From: Bacteroidota bacterium
GTDB lineage: Bacteria; Bacteroidota; Bacteroidia; CAILMK01; JAAYUY01
Assembly (NCBI GenBank): GCA_016776505.1
Contig: JADHTG010000016.1
Coordinates: 1 to 52,320, forward strand
Length of the DNA stretch: 52,320 nt
Direction of reading: 5' to 3'
The notes below the pieces were generated by a model. That model was not told the DNA's origin and did no database searches. It saw only the letters and a list, made by a program, of their open reading frames with translations. Of this stretch, positions 1 to 8,444 are shown one piece after another. Within the stretch, counting starts at the first letter, position 1, and every line of letters starts with the position of its first letter. The position numbers were made by a program, and so were the translations under genes.

Positions 1-561
1 ATGCTTGTTATTTTTCTGATACTTGCATGTATGGTCTTGATTTTATGCGTCCTCTTATTTTTCAGGCATCCTGAAAGAAAAATTGAACCATCAGGCACTG
101 TAGTTAGCTCACCTGCAGATGGTCGTATTTTATTGAATGAAGTTGTTTTTGAAAAAGAATACTTCAAAAGAGAAATGAGGAAAATTTCTGTTTTCATGTC
201 CATTTATGATGTTCACCTGAACAGGGTCCCCATCGATGGAGAAGTGGTGTATCAAAAATATCATCCAGGTAAATATTTATTGGCTTTTAATCCCAAATCC
301 TCCGAACTGAACGAAAGGAATACAATAGTTATTAAAACAATTCATGGGGAGGAATTATTGGTTCGTCAAATAGCAGGAGGAATTGCAAGGAGGATTCGGC
401 CATATTTAGAGCTAGGCCAGGCAGTAAACAGAGGTGAAGAATTAGGTTTTATTCGTTTCGGTTCGAGGGTTGATATTTTTCTTCCAATAAGCGCAGAAAT
501 AAACGTAGAATTAGGCCAAAAAGTGAAGGGAAACAAAAGCTTAATCGCAAATATGAAATAG
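1..561 (+). CDS. psd: Phosphatidylserine decarboxylase, archaeal-type short form (5' end cut by window edge)
   Basis: Converts phosphatidylserine to phosphatidylethanolamine at the inner membrane. The visible 186 residues start in a hydrophobic segment (about 1-21), followed by FFRHPER, a SPADGRI motif, a DVHLNRVPIDG block, PGKY, ERN and RQIAGGIARRI. The self-cleavage site is RFGSRVD, with Gly154-Ser155 as the expected cut that makes the pyruvoyl group. Family members of this short class have about 215-230 residues, with some 40 residues ahead of the first visible hydrophobic stretch. The ATG at base 1 is therefore probably an internal Met and the true start lies to the left of the window. 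The family assignment is firm from the motifs. The next gene (START-like) follows after 57 bases on the same strand. Confidence 0.93.
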   Translation: MLVIFLILACMVLILCVLLFFRHPERKIEPSGTVVSSPADGRILLNEVVFEKEYFKREMRKISVFMSIYDVHLNRVPIDGEVVYQKYHPGKYLLAFNPKSSELNERNTIVIKTIHGEELLVRQIAGGIARRIRPYLELGQAVNRGEELGFIRFGSRVDIFLPISAEINVELGQKVKGNKSLIANMK

Positions 562-618
562 TATAAAATATATTTGATTAGATTAGGTTGTTAGTAAAAA
601 ATTGGCTTAATTTGTTTC

Positions 619-999
619 ATGGCTCAAAGGGTAGAACATCGGTTTGAATTTTCATTTATGGCGAGGGATGAGCTTGTTTACACCTATATATCAACACCTT
701 ATAATCTTTCTTCCTGGTTTGCTGATGATGTAACTGCCGAGGGAGATATTTTCACATTCACATGGGACAATAGTACTGAAAAAGCGAAAGTAGTTAAGAA
801 GATTTTTAAAAAGAAGTTTGTTTTTCAGTGGATTGAAAGGGAAGCGGAAGAGTTTTTGACTTTTAATATAATGACGGATGAAGTGACCGGGAGCACCCTC
901 TTGATTATCCAGGATTTTGAAGATGAGGATGAGTATGAAAATAGTTTCATGATTTGGGAAAACACTATTCAAAAGCTTAAAAGGATCATTGGCGGGTAG
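619..999 (+). CDS. START-like domain protein (Bacteroidota family)
   Basis: A 126-residue soluble protein of the START-like/SRPBCC fold found across Bacteroidota. The pattern is recognisable: an N-terminal strand leading into ISTPYNLSSWFADDV, then acidic and aromatic strands (FTFTWDN, FVFQWIE), and a C-terminal helix ending in LKRIIGG. Such folds form a deep hydrophobic cavity, but the ligand of this family is unknown to me. It has no signal peptide or membrane segment, so it should be cytoplasmic. It follows psd on the same strand and may be cotranscribed with it. It converges on lon, with 52 bases between the two stop codons. The start at 619 is the first ATG in frame after the psd stop. 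Confidence 0.8.
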   Translation: MAQRVEHRFEFSFMARDELVYTYISTPYNLSSWFADDVTAEGDIFTFTWDNSTEKAKVVKKIFKKKFVFQWIEREAEEFLTFNIMTDEVTGSTLLIIQDFEDEDEYENSFMIWENTIQKLKRIIGG

Positions 1000-1051
1000 T
1001 CATGATGCGAAGAATCTTACCAAATTCTACTCTTTTAGATCGTATACCAGG

Positions 1052-3529
1052 CTATTTTTTCAACAAATCCGGATTATTTATTTGGAGTGGATTGGCGATC
1101 TGTTTTTGGTCCAGTGCAATTTCAATCACGTCCCTGGCTTGCTTGACATAGTGAAAAATAAGCCCTTCAACATATTTATTCTGTATATCTTCTACATCTT
1201 TTCGATTGTTTTCACACAGAATAATATGGCTTATTCCCTTTCGTTTTGCTGCCAGAATCTTTTCTTTAATTCCACCGACTGGCAAAACAACTCCACGAAG
1301 TGTTAATTCTCCTGTCATGGCAATATTTTTCTTTGTATTTCTTTGGGTGAATAAGGAAACAAGCGAAGTAAACAGGGTTATTCCGGCAGATGGTCCTTCT
1401 TTGGGAACAGCTCCTTCGGGCACATGAATGTGTAAGTCCCAAATCTCGAAAGATTTAGGATCAATACCGTAAGTTTTGTAATTGGATTTGAGATAAGTGA
1501 AAGCAAGTTGGGCCGATTCTTTCATGACATCACCCAGTTTCCCGGTCAGAAGGATATTCCCCTTTCCCGGACTGAGGCTTGTCTCAATATAAAGCACATC
1601 TCCACCGGAGGGTGTCCATGCCAGACCTGTAACAACTCCTGGTAAATCATCCCCTACATAGGTATCGGTATCAAAAATCTTTGGACCCAGAATTTCCTGG
1701 ACTTTTGAAACGGATAAAGTGGGTTTAAAATCTTTATCCGAAATAAATGCCTTGGCCTGCCAGCGGCATAGTTTGGCAATTTTCTTTTCCACACCCCTGA
1801 CCCCTGATTCGCGTGTATAATTATCAATAATAGTATGTAAACTACTTTCTGGTAGTTTGAAATTCTTAGCTTTCAAACCATGCATTACTCTTTGTTTGGG
1901 GACCAGGTAGTCTTTGGCAATATGGGTTTTTTCATCCATCAGGTATCCATTCAGCTCAATAATTTCAAGACGGTCTTTCAATGCCGGATGGATAGTATTC
2001 AGGTTATTTGCAGTTGCTATAAACATGACATGCGACAAATCATATTCCATTTCAAGGTAATTGTCATAGAAATTGGAATTTTGCTCCGGATCAAGAACCT
2101 CTAAAAGTGCAGATGCCGGATCTCCTTTAAAGTCACTGCCAACCTTGTCAATCTCGTCAAGAACAATTACAGGATTGGATATTTTGGCTTTTTTGATGGA
2201 TTGGATTATACGACCGGGCATAGCACCAATATAAGTCTTGCGATGACCCCTGATCTCTGCCTCATCGTGCAAGCCTCCCAAGGATATGCGAATGTACTTC
2301 CTTCCCATAGCCCTTGCAACAGATTTTCCAAGTGAGGTTTTACCAACCCCGGGAGGACCGTACAAACACAAGATAGGACTTTTCATATCGCCCTTTAGGT
2401 GGATCACAGCAAGATATTCAAGGATGCGCTCTTTTACCTTATCCAGGCCATAATGATCTTTATCCAGAATTCGTTGAGCTTCATTTAAGTCTTGGTTGTC
2501 TTTGGTGTATTCCTGCCAGGGCAAATCCAGAAGCAATTCAATGTAATTGGCTATCACAGAATACTCTGCAGCAGCAGGATTCATGCGGCTAAGCTTATGG
2601 AGTTCCTTATCAAAAACTTCCTTCGCATCTTTCGTCCATTTCTTTTTCTCAGCTCGCTTTACAAAATTTTCAATTTCCTGTTCAGGCGTATTGAGGCCTA
2701 ATTCTTCATGTATGGTTTTGAGTTGCTGGTGAAGGTAAAAATCGCGTTGCTGTTTATCAATATCGGTCTTTACTTTATCTTGAATTTCATTCTTGATTTT
2801 AAGCATTTCAATCTCTTTGCTTAAATAGTCCAGAATGAGCAAAGCCTTCTTCCTGGAATTATTCAACTCCAGGATTTTTTGCTTTTCTTGCACTTCAATA
2901 TTCATGTTGGAGGCAATGAAATTCATCAGATAGGATGGCGCATTGAGATTTTTAAGTGCAATGTTGGCTTCTTTGGGAATATTGGGAGAAAGTTCAATGA
3001 TCTGCTCAGAAATATTTTTCATCGCATCTATCATCCCCTGGAACTTTTTGTCCACTTTGGGTTTGTCAGCCTCAATTATTTTTATTTCCGCCTTTAGATA
3101 GGGTTCTGTCTGGACCAGGTTTTTAATTTCGAATTTTTCAACCCCCTGGATTATGACCATGGTATTTTCATCAGGAAGTTTGATTTTTTTAATGATATGA
3201 GCAATGGTACCCACCATGTAAATGTCATCCTCTCCCGGATTCTCTACATCTTCGGAACGCTGTGCTACCACACCAATTTTGCGGTCTCCTTTATAGGCAT
3301 CATTGATCAGAACAACAGACATTTCCCTGCTGACTGTAATCGGAATGACCGTATGTGGAAATAATACTGTGTTTCGGAGTGGCAGGATCGGTAATATTGA
3401 AGGAATATTCTTGCTATTTACCTCATCGTCTTCTTCGTTTGGAAGTATAGAAATAAATTCATTTATTTCTTCAGGATCATCTGCATTGATGAAAGTGATA
3501 GAATTTTGATTTTGTTTTTTTGAACCCAT
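1052..3529 (-). CDS. lon: ATP-dependent protease Lon
   Basis: Cytoplasmic AAA+ serine protease that degrades misfolded and regulatory proteins. The 825 residues show the usual LonA order: an N-terminal substrate domain beginning near [15 protein letters not shown] (about 45-60), a coiled helical region, then the AAA+ module with Walker [10 protein letters not shown] near residue 390 and Walker [10 protein letters not shown]. The C-terminal protease domain carries the catalytic Ser in PKEGPSAGI (about 712) and the Lys in GGIKEKI (about 755). Length and motifs are normal for a full-length active enzyme. The short charged N-terminal lead is common in Bacteroidota. The gene is divergent from the qmo operon, with 279 bases between them, and has its own -7 box. 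Confidence 0.97.
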   Translation of the reverse strand: MGSKKQNQNSITFINADDPEEINEFISILPNEEDDEVNSKNIPSILPILPLRNTVLFPHTVIPITVSREMSVVLINDAYKGDRKIGVVAQRSEDVENPGEDDIYMVGTIAHIIKKIKLPDENTMVIIQGVEKFEIKNLVQTEPYLKAEIKIIEADKPKVDKKFQGMIDAMKNISEQIIELSPNIPKEANIALKNLNAPSYLMNFIASNMNIEVQEKQKILELNNSRKKALLILDYLSKEIEMLKIKNEIQDKVKTDIDKQQRDFYLHQQLKTIHEELGLNTPEQEIENFVKRAEKKKWTKDAKEVFDKELHKLSRMNPAAAEYSVIANYIELLLDLPWQEYTKDNQDLNEAQRILDKDHYGLDKVKERILEYLAVIHLKGDMKSPILCLYGPPGVGKTSLGKSVARAMGRKYIRISLGGLHDEAEIRGHRKTYIGAMPGRIIQSIKKAKISNPVIVLDEIDKVGSDFKGDPASALLEVLDPEQNSNFYDNYLEMEYDLSHVMFIATANNLNTIHPALKDRLEIIELNGYLMDEKTHIAKDYLVPKQRVMHGLKAKNFKLPESSLHTIIDNYTRESGVRGVEKKIAKLCRWQAKAFISDKDFKPTLSVSKVQEILGPKIFDTDTYVGDDLPGVVTGLAWTPSGGDVLYIETSLSPGKGNILLTGKLGDVMKESAQLAFTYLKSNYKTYGIDPKSFEIWDLHIHVPEGAVPKEGPSAGITLFTSLVSLFTQRNTKKNIAMTGELTLRGVVLPVGGIKEKILAAKRKGISHIILCENNRKDVEDIQNKYVEGLIFHYVKQARDVIEIALDQKQIANPLQINNPDLLKK

Positions 3530-3554
3530 GTATGCTTAATTATATGTCTGATAG

Positions 3555-3562
3555 CAAATATA
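3555..3562 (-). promoter_or_regulatory. Putative -7 promoter box for lon
   Basis: Read on the minus strand, this is TATATTTG, an exact match to the Bacteroidota -7 consensus TAnnTTTG, 25 bases upstream of the lon ATG. A -33 TTG at a normal distance is not evident, so the call rests on the -7 box and its position. Confidence 0.45.
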
Positions 3563-3618
3563 ACCGTTTAACTGTTAGAAAATAGTATGCCCAATTCATT
3601 AATCAGTCAAAAAGGCAG

Positions 3619-3640
3619 TATGATTTATTATTAAATCATA
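3619..3640. promoter_or_regulatory. Perfect 9-bp inverted repeat between lon and qmoA, possible operator
   Basis: TATGATTTA (3619-3627) and TAAATCATA (3632-3640) form a perfect dyad with a 4-base spacer. It sits in the divergent intergenic region, about 55 bases upstream of the -7 box of the qmo side and about 57 bases upstream of the lon -7 box. The symmetry suggests a dimeric regulator. The half-site does not match a canonical FNR or CRP site, so no regulator is proposed. Confidence 0.45.
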
Positions 3641-3693
3641 TTTATCCTAATTTTTGTTATCACATTGTTACAAGAGATTCAGTTCAAAGCAAG

Positions 3694-3701
3694 TATTTTT
3701 G
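3694..3701 (+). promoter_or_regulatory. Putative -7 promoter box for the qmo operon
   Basis: TATTTTTG matches TAnnTTTG exactly. A TTG lies 26 bases upstream (3665-3667), which is longer than the usual spacing of about 17-23. Transcription from here would start close to 3706-3708, just ahead of the small ORF at 3711, and would give qmoA a leader of about 100 bases. Confidence 0.4.
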
Positions 3702-3710
3702 TTTTATAGA

Positions 3711-3803
3711 ATGAAAAAATATCTTATAGCTTTAGGAATAAGCAATGATGCTGCAGATATCCTCAGTATCGGTGTATCATTCCTTCAAGCTATGACTAAT
3801 TAG
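3711..3803 (+). CDS. Possible 30-residue small ORF or leader peptide upstream of qmoA
   Basis: An ATG follows the putative -7 box by nine bases and opens a 30-codon frame (MKKYLIALGI...FLQAMTN) that ends five bases before the qmoA ATG. It is in a different frame from qmoA. The start with two lysines followed by a hydrophobic stretch looks like a real initiation region, but the sequence has no family I recognise and the length is within what chance can give. It could be a leader peptide or a stand-alone small protein. Confidence 0.3.
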   Translation: MKKYLIALGISNDAADILSIGVSFLQAMTN

Positions 3804-3808
3804 ATTTT

Positions 3809-5032
3809 ATGCAACAAAAGCACGTACTTGTTATTGGTGGAGGCATTAGCGGCATGACCACTGCTATTGAAATTGCCGAAGTAGGTCACGAAGCATTATT
3901 AGTTGAGAGTAAACCATATATTGGAGGAAAAGTCGTACAATTCAGCCAGTATTTCCCAAAACTTTGTCCTCCTCAATGTGGTCTGGAAATCAATTTTAAT
4001 CGAATTCGCAATAATTCAAGAGTTAAAATACTAACATCTGCCCGGGTAAACAGCATGGAGGGATCAAAAGGAAATTTTAAAGTTCAGATAATGAAGAAGG
4101 CAGAATTGATCAATTCCAAATGCACTGCTTGTGGAAAATGCGCCGATGTTTGCCCAGTGGAAAGAGACAATACCTTCAATTATGGTCTTGATAAAAACAA
4201 GGCAGCCTACCTTCCACATGAAATGTCTTTTCCATTCAGCTACACGATTGATGAATCAGCTTGCCTGAGGAATGAATGCAAAAAATGTCTTGACGTTTGT
4301 GAATACGATGCAATTAATCTGGACGCCAGGGAAGAGCTCATTGAAAAAACGTTTCACTCCATCGTATACTCCACGGGCTGGGAACCTTATGATGCAGGGG
4401 AAATAGCCCTGCTGAATTATGGAAATCACCCGGATATTATAACCAATGTTGAATTTGAAAGATATGCTGCTGCTAACGGACCTACAGCAGGTCACATCAT
4501 AAAACCTTCTGACCAGTCAGCACCCAAAACAATTGTTTTCATACAATGTGCAGGATCGAGGGATGAAAAACATCTTTCCTATTGTTCATCAGTTTGTTGC
4601 TCGGCTTCCCTAAAGCATGCTCTTATTGCCAGTGAAAAATTAAAGCAGGTCAAAATCCTAATATTCTACATTGATTTAAGAGTAAGTGGAAGAAATGAGG
4701 ATTTTCTAAAGCAGGTTGAAGAGGATGAAAATGTTGAATTAATTAAAGGGAAGGCCGGGAAAATAAATATTAATAATAATAAGTTATTTGTGGAAGCGGA
4801 AGATATTTTATCCGGAATAAAAACCAAAACAGAATCAGATTTAGTGGTGCTTGCTACTGGAATTCAGCCTTCCTTATTAAATTCAAAACTTCCTAAAGAC
4901 GATTATGGATTTCTGCTGAATGATAAATTACCGGAAGGAATATTTGCTTCTGCATGCGCCAGTAAGCCTTTAGATGTGTCTGCTTCCCTTAAAGATGCTA
5001 CAGCTATTTCTCTGAAAGCAATTCAAAACTAG
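3809..5032 (+). CDS. qmoA: QmoA-like / HdrA-like FAD iron-sulfur oxidoreductase subunit
   Basis: A 407-residue flavoprotein of the HdrA family, close in length to QmoA of sulfate reducers (about 415). It opens with a Rossmann FAD site, VIGGGISGMTTAIEIAE (about residues 7-23), followed by the QmoA-type block YFPKLCPPQCGLEINF. A ferredoxin-like insert carries CTACGKCADVCP near residue 107 and a second cysteine group, CLRNECKKCLDVC, near residue 152. The second FAD-fold part contains FIQCAGSRDEKHLSYCSSVCC and ends with CASKPLDVSASLKDA. In sulfate reducers QmoA works with QmoB and QmoC between menaquinol and APS reductase. The next two genes here are QmoB- and QmoC-like, which supports Qmo over a methanogen-type Hdr. 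No apr or sat gene is in the window, so the physiological partner is unknown. Confidence 0.85.
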   Translation: MQQKHVLVIGGGISGMTTAIEIAEVGHEALLVESKPYIGGKVVQFSQYFPKLCPPQCGLEINFNRIRNNSRVKILTSARVNSMEGSKGNFKVQIMKKAELINSKCTACGKCADVCPVERDNTFNYGLDKNKAAYLPHEMSFPFSYTIDESACLRNECKKCLDVCEYDAINLDAREELIEKTFHSIVYSTGWEPYDAGEIALLNYGNHPDIITNVEFERYAAANGPTAGHIIKPSDQSAPKTIVFIQCAGSRDEKHLSYCSSVCCSASLKHALIASEKLKQVKILIFYIDLRVSGRNEDFLKQVEEDENVELIKGKAGKININNNKLFVEAEDILSGIKTKTESDLVVLATGIQPSLLNSKLPKDDYGFLLNDKLPEGIFASACASKPLDVSASLKDATAISLKAIQN

Positions 5033-5041
5033 CTTGTTGAT

Positions 5042-7165
5042 ATGGAAAAAAAACTTGGAATATACATCTGCAGTGGTTGTGAAATAGGAAAATCCATCGA
5101 CATGGCAGCACTTGAAAAAGTGGGTAGTGTTTCAGGTGAGCATTTATGCAGGACCCATGCAAAGCTTTGTCTGGCTGAATCAGTTCAGAACATTCAGGAG
5201 GATATCAAAAAGGAACATCTGGAAGGGGTGATAGTGGCTGCCTGTTCCCCTCGCTTTTTTACAAAAGAATTTTCCTTTAATCAATTAACAGAAAGAGTAA
5301 ATCTTCGTGAATTAGTGGCCTGGTCACATGAAGCAAAGGATGCAGACACAAACATGCTGGCGGAAGATTCATTGCGAATGGGCCTGGCAAAAATGAAATC
5401 GATTTTAAGTCCCACTCCTTTTATCCCGGATCAATCCAGTTCAGAAATATTGGTGATAGGTGGAGGAATCAGCGGAATAACGGCTTCAATTGAAGCTGCA
5501 AAAGCGGGCTATAAAACAATTCTTGTTGAAAAGAACAAGCTGGGAGGCTGGTCAAATCATCTGCATAAGCAATTGCCCATGCATCCACCTTTTGATTATT
5601 TGGAAAAACCACTGATCAGTCAAAAGATTCATGATGTAAAAACACAAGAAAAGGTAGAGATTCATGAGAATTCATCCATAAAAGAAATTTCAGGGCAACC
5701 AGGGGAGTTCCGGGTAGTTATTAAGCAAGAGGAAAAAGAGACAAAAAGAAAAGTGGCTTCAGTGGTTTTAGCAACCGGATGGAATCCTTATGATGCTGAA
5801 AAACTGACGGAATTCGGTTATGGACAAAACCCCAACATCATAACCAATTTGGACTTTGAAAAGATGGCCAAAGCAGGCCCTGTTCTAAAACCTTCGGACG
5901 GTGAAGTTCCAAAGCAAGTTTTGTTTATTCAATGTGCAGGATCAAGGGATAAAAATCATCTTCCTTATTGCTCTAATTATTGTTGCGGAACTTCTTTAAA
6001 GCAAGCGCTCTACATTCGTGAATCCAGCAAAGAAACTTCAGTTTTTATAGTTTATAAGGATATCCGCACAGCGGGAAAGTTGGAAGCATTTTATGAGAAA
6101 GTGCAGCATGATGACCAGGTGTTTATGACCAAAGGAGAGATTGGACAACTTAATCTGCAAGGCGATAGAATTCTTGTTGATGTGCATCAAACATTGTTGG
6201 GTGACAATATCCAGCTGGAAGTGGATCTTATTGTGCTGGCAATCGGTATGACTCCTCAGAACACGGAAGATTTAAATTTAAAATACAGGTTAGGGAAAGG
6301 CTTACCTGAACTAAAATATGAATTTGCTGATTCTCATTTTATTTGTTTCCCTTATGAAAGCAGGAGAACTGGAATTTATGCGGCCGGATCAGTGCGTTCT
6401 CCCATGGATATCTCTTCCAGCATGGAAGATGCCTGCGGGGCCATGCTAAAAGCTATTCAATGTGCTGAAGCAACCAAAAGGGGTGAGGCAGTTCATCCAA
6501 GATCAGGAGATCTATCGCATCCTGAAATCTATTTTTCTCGCTGTACAGATTGTAAGCGCTGCACCGAGGAATGCCCGTTTGGGACTTATGATGAGAATGA
6601 AAAGGGAACACCCATTCCAAATCCAAGCAGATGTCGAAGATGTGGTATATGCATGGGTGCCTGTCCGGAAAGGGTGATATCTTTTGAGGATTTTAATGTA
6701 AATGCCATATCAGAAATGATCAAAGCTGTTGAAATTCCGGATGAATTTGAAGAGAAACCAAGAATATTGGCTTTTGTTTGTGAAAATGATGCTTACCCGG
6801 CATTCGATATGGCTGGGCAAAAACGCTTGAAATATAGTCCGCATGTAAGGATTATACCTGTGAGATGCCTTGGATCGGTAAATAATATATGGATTTCAGA
6901 TGCGCTTTCAAAAGGCTTCGATGGCATTCTTCAGATTGGCTGTAAACCAGGGGATGATTATCAATGTCATTTTATAAATGGAAGTGATCTGACTGAAAAA
7001 AGAGGGGAAAACATACAGGAAGTGTTAGAAAAAATGATGCTTGAAAATGAAAGAATAAAAACCGTTTTTGTTGAAATAAATGAATATGATAAAATCCCCC
7101 GCATCATTGATGATTATGTGGAGGAGATTGAATTGATAGGGCCGAATCCGTTCAAAGACATGTAA
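5042..7165 (+). CDS. qmoB: QmoB-like flavoprotein with two 4Fe-4S sites and MvhD-like C-terminus
   Basis: The 707 residues begin with an HdrA N-terminal type domain (GIYICSGCEIGKSID). An FAD Rossmann site, LVIGGGISGITASIEAAKAG, follows at about residues 138-157. The second FAD half contains FIQCAGSRDKNHLPYCSNYCC. A double ferredoxin region starts at Cys501 (CTDCKRCTEECP) and continues with CRRCGICMGACP near residue 530. The last 130 residues resemble MvhD/FlpD, with RCLGSVN and a CKPGDDYQCHFINGS element. This domain order, FAD unit, two 4Fe-4S clusters and MvhD-like tail, is that of QmoB (about 750 residues in Desulfovibrio). The gene lies 9 bases after qmoA, so the two should be cotranscribed. 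The C-terminal domain is the likely docking site for a soluble electron partner (inference). Confidence 0.86.
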   Translation: MEKKLGIYICSGCEIGKSIDMAALEKVGSVSGEHLCRTHAKLCLAESVQNIQEDIKKEHLEGVIVAACSPRFFTKEFSFNQLTERVNLRELVAWSHEAKDADTNMLAEDSLRMGLAKMKSILSPTPFIPDQSSSEILVIGGGISGITASIEAAKAGYKTILVEKNKLGGWSNHLHKQLPMHPPFDYLEKPLISQKIHDVKTQEKVEIHENSSIKEISGQPGEFRVVIKQEEKETKRKVASVVLATGWNPYDAEKLTEFGYGQNPNIITNLDFEKMAKAGPVLKPSDGEVPKQVLFIQCAGSRDKNHLPYCSNYCCGTSLKQALYIRESSKETSVFIVYKDIRTAGKLEAFYEKVQHDDQVFMTKGEIGQLNLQGDRILVDVHQTLLGDNIQLEVDLIVLAIGMTPQNTEDLNLKYRLGKGLPELKYEFADSHFICFPYESRRTGIYAAGSVRSPMDISSSMEDACGAMLKAIQCAEATKRGEAVHPRSGDLSHPEIYFSRCTDCKRCTEECPFGTYDENEKGTPIPNPSRCRRCGICMGACPERVISFEDFNVNAISEMIKAVEIPDEFEEKPRILAFVCENDAYPAFDMAGQKRLKYSPHVRIIPVRCLGSVNNIWISDALSKGFDGILQIGCKPGDDYQCHFINGSDLTEKRGENIQEVLEKMMLENERIKTVFVEINEYDKIPRIIDDYVEEIELIGPNPFKDM

Positions 7166-7231
7166 GTATAAGATAATAAGAAAAAATGCTAAATAAATTG
7201 ATCTCCTCAATTGAAGCGTCTTAAGTACAAA

Positions 7232-8443
7232 ATGCAACTAATTACCATGATGCCGGAGACGAGAAACGAGAAACGAGAAACGAGAAGCAAAATTCTTTTG
7301 CCTGATATTCAATTCATAAAACGAGTCAAAAAAGAAAGCAACTCTGACCTTAAAGCCTGTATGCAATGTGGGAATTGTACAGTTGTATGTAATTTATCAC
7401 CTGAGGAAAATCCATTTCCAAGAAAAGAAATGATTTGGGCTGCATGGGGACAAAAGGGCATGTTGATTGCTGATCCTGATATCTGGCTGTGTCATCAGTG
7501 TGGAGACTGTACAAGCAACTGTCCCAGGGGTGTGAAGCCTGGAAATGTTTTGGCCTCATTGCGTTCACAAACCATTGAGTATTACGCCAATCCTTCATTT
7601 TTAGTCAAATGGTTGAAAAAATGGTGGATGTTGCCGGTTACTGTGACTATTCCCATGATTATCATTCACCTCATACTGATCATAGCAGGTACCCTGACAA
7701 TTACACCTGATCCGGTCAATTATTCCGCCATGTTTCCTCATGCATTGCTGAATTCATCCTTTTCGATTCTTGCGCTGCTTATGATTGTTGGAATTGTTTT
7801 CAGTATTCGCTCATTTTGGAAAGGGATGGTCAAAGGTTATCGTCTTTCCGGATTTGAGCCGGAATCTCAATCCTCAGTTAAAGAGAGATCCCCGATCAAG
7901 TCGGGGATGACAGAGAAAGCAACATCTATTATCAAAACCATCTGGCAAGTAAAGAAAGAACTGCTGGCACACAAAAAATTCAAGGATTGCGAAACCAATA
8001 AATTCAGGCATCTGGCTCATGCTATGGTTTTTTATGGTTTTGTTGCATTGATAGTAGTTACCTTGTTTGCTATACTGTCCGCTATACTTGGTAATTATCC
8101 CATGCCTTTTTTGAACCCGGTTAAAATAGTGGGAAACCTGGCAGGACTTTCAATTGTTGTTGGTTTGCTGATACTGATTTTTCAACGGCTTATAAAGAAA
8201 GATGCTGTTTCAAGTAGTAATTTCTTCGACTGGTCCTTCCTAATCTCCATTTTACTTTTGGTTATTACAGGTTTTTTTACCGAATATGCACGTTTGGTGA
8301 ACGATCACCTGGGTTATTACTGGTATTTGTTTCACCTGATTATCATGTGGTATGTGATCCTGTATTTACCATACACCAAGTTTGGACACATGGTTTATCG
8401 ATTTGTGGCTATGGTGTTTGTGATTCAGACAGGACGTAAATAG
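7232..8443 (+). CDS. qmoC: QmoC-like membrane subunit: HdrC iron-sulfur domain fused to a cytochrome b (HdrE/NarI-like) domain
   Basis: Membrane anchor and quinone-reactive subunit of a Qmo-type complex. From the ATG at 7232 it has 403 residues. Two 4Fe-4S motifs come first, CMQCGNCTVVCN (Cys40 on) and CHQCGDCTSNCP (Cys87 on). About six membrane segments follow, with histidines in RHLAHAMVFYGF, YLFHLIIMW and KFGHMVYR that fit b-heme ligands. A TTG at 7211 could add seven residues. Residues 7-17 are encoded by a 7-bp tandem repeat, and residues 219-228 (the loop between membrane segments 2 and 3) by an inserted palindrome. Neither belongs to the family core. It lies 66 bases after qmoB on the same strand. 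Length is close to QmoC of sulfate reducers (about 390). Confidence 0.85.
   Translation: MQLITMMPETRNEKRETRSKILLPDIQFIKRVKKESNSDLKACMQCGNCTVVCNLSPEENPFPRKEMIWAAWGQKGMLIADPDIWLCHQCGDCTSNCPRGVKPGNVLASLRSQTIEYYANPSFLVKWLKKWWMLPVTVTIPMIIIHLILIIAGTLTITPDPVNYSAMFPHALLNSSFSILALLMIVGIVFSIRSFWKGMVKGYRLSGFEPESQSSVKERSPIKSGMTEKATSIIKTIWQVKKELLAHKKFKDCETNKFRHLAHAMVFYGFVALIVVTLFAILSAILGNYPMPFLNPVKIVGNLAGLSIVVGLLILIFQRLIKKDAVSSSNFFDWSFLISILLLVITGFFTEYARLVNDHLGYYWYLFHLIIMWYVILYLPYTKFGHMVYRFVAMVFVIQTGRK
7261..7288 (+). repeat. Tandem 7-bp repeat (GAGAAAC x3 plus one variant copy) at the 5' end of qmoC
   Basis: Three exact copies of GAGAAAC (7261-7281) are followed by GAGAAGC (7282-7288) and preceded by a partial GAGAC. 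The array lies inside the coding frame just after the qmoC start and encodes a charged stretch reading as Glu-Thr-Arg-Asn-Glu-Lys-Arg units. Because the unit is not a multiple of three, gain or loss of one copy would shift the frame. Confidence 0.85.
7888..7908. repeat. Palindromic repeat element inserted in frame in qmoC
   Basis: ATCCCCGA (7888-7895) and TCGGGGAT (7901-7908) form a perfect 8-bp stem around a 5-base loop. It is GC-rich in an AT-rich gene. The element and its flank read in frame as Ser-Pro-Ile-Lys-Ser-Gly-Met-Thr. Palindromes of the form TCCCCGA-loop-TCGGGGATGAC are known to me as dispersed repeats in many bacterial genomes, and their presence inside a coding frame recalls Rickettsia palindromic elements. 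No second copy was seen in this window. Confidence 0.7.
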
Positions 8444-8444
8444 A

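Noticed and set aside
989..1306. Open frame on the plus strand over the 3' part of lon
   Set aside because: It lies antisense to well-supported lon coding sequence and its translation has no domain-like character.
3809..7165. Methanogen-type heterodisulfide reductase (HdrABC)
   Set aside because: The QmoA-type sequence block, the MvhD-like tail on the second gene and the HdrC-HdrE fusion in the third fit Qmo better. There is no HdrB with CCG motifs.
3809..8443. Dissimilatory sulfate reduction locus
   Set aside because: Qmo genes alone are not enough; no sat, apr or dsr gene is present in the window.
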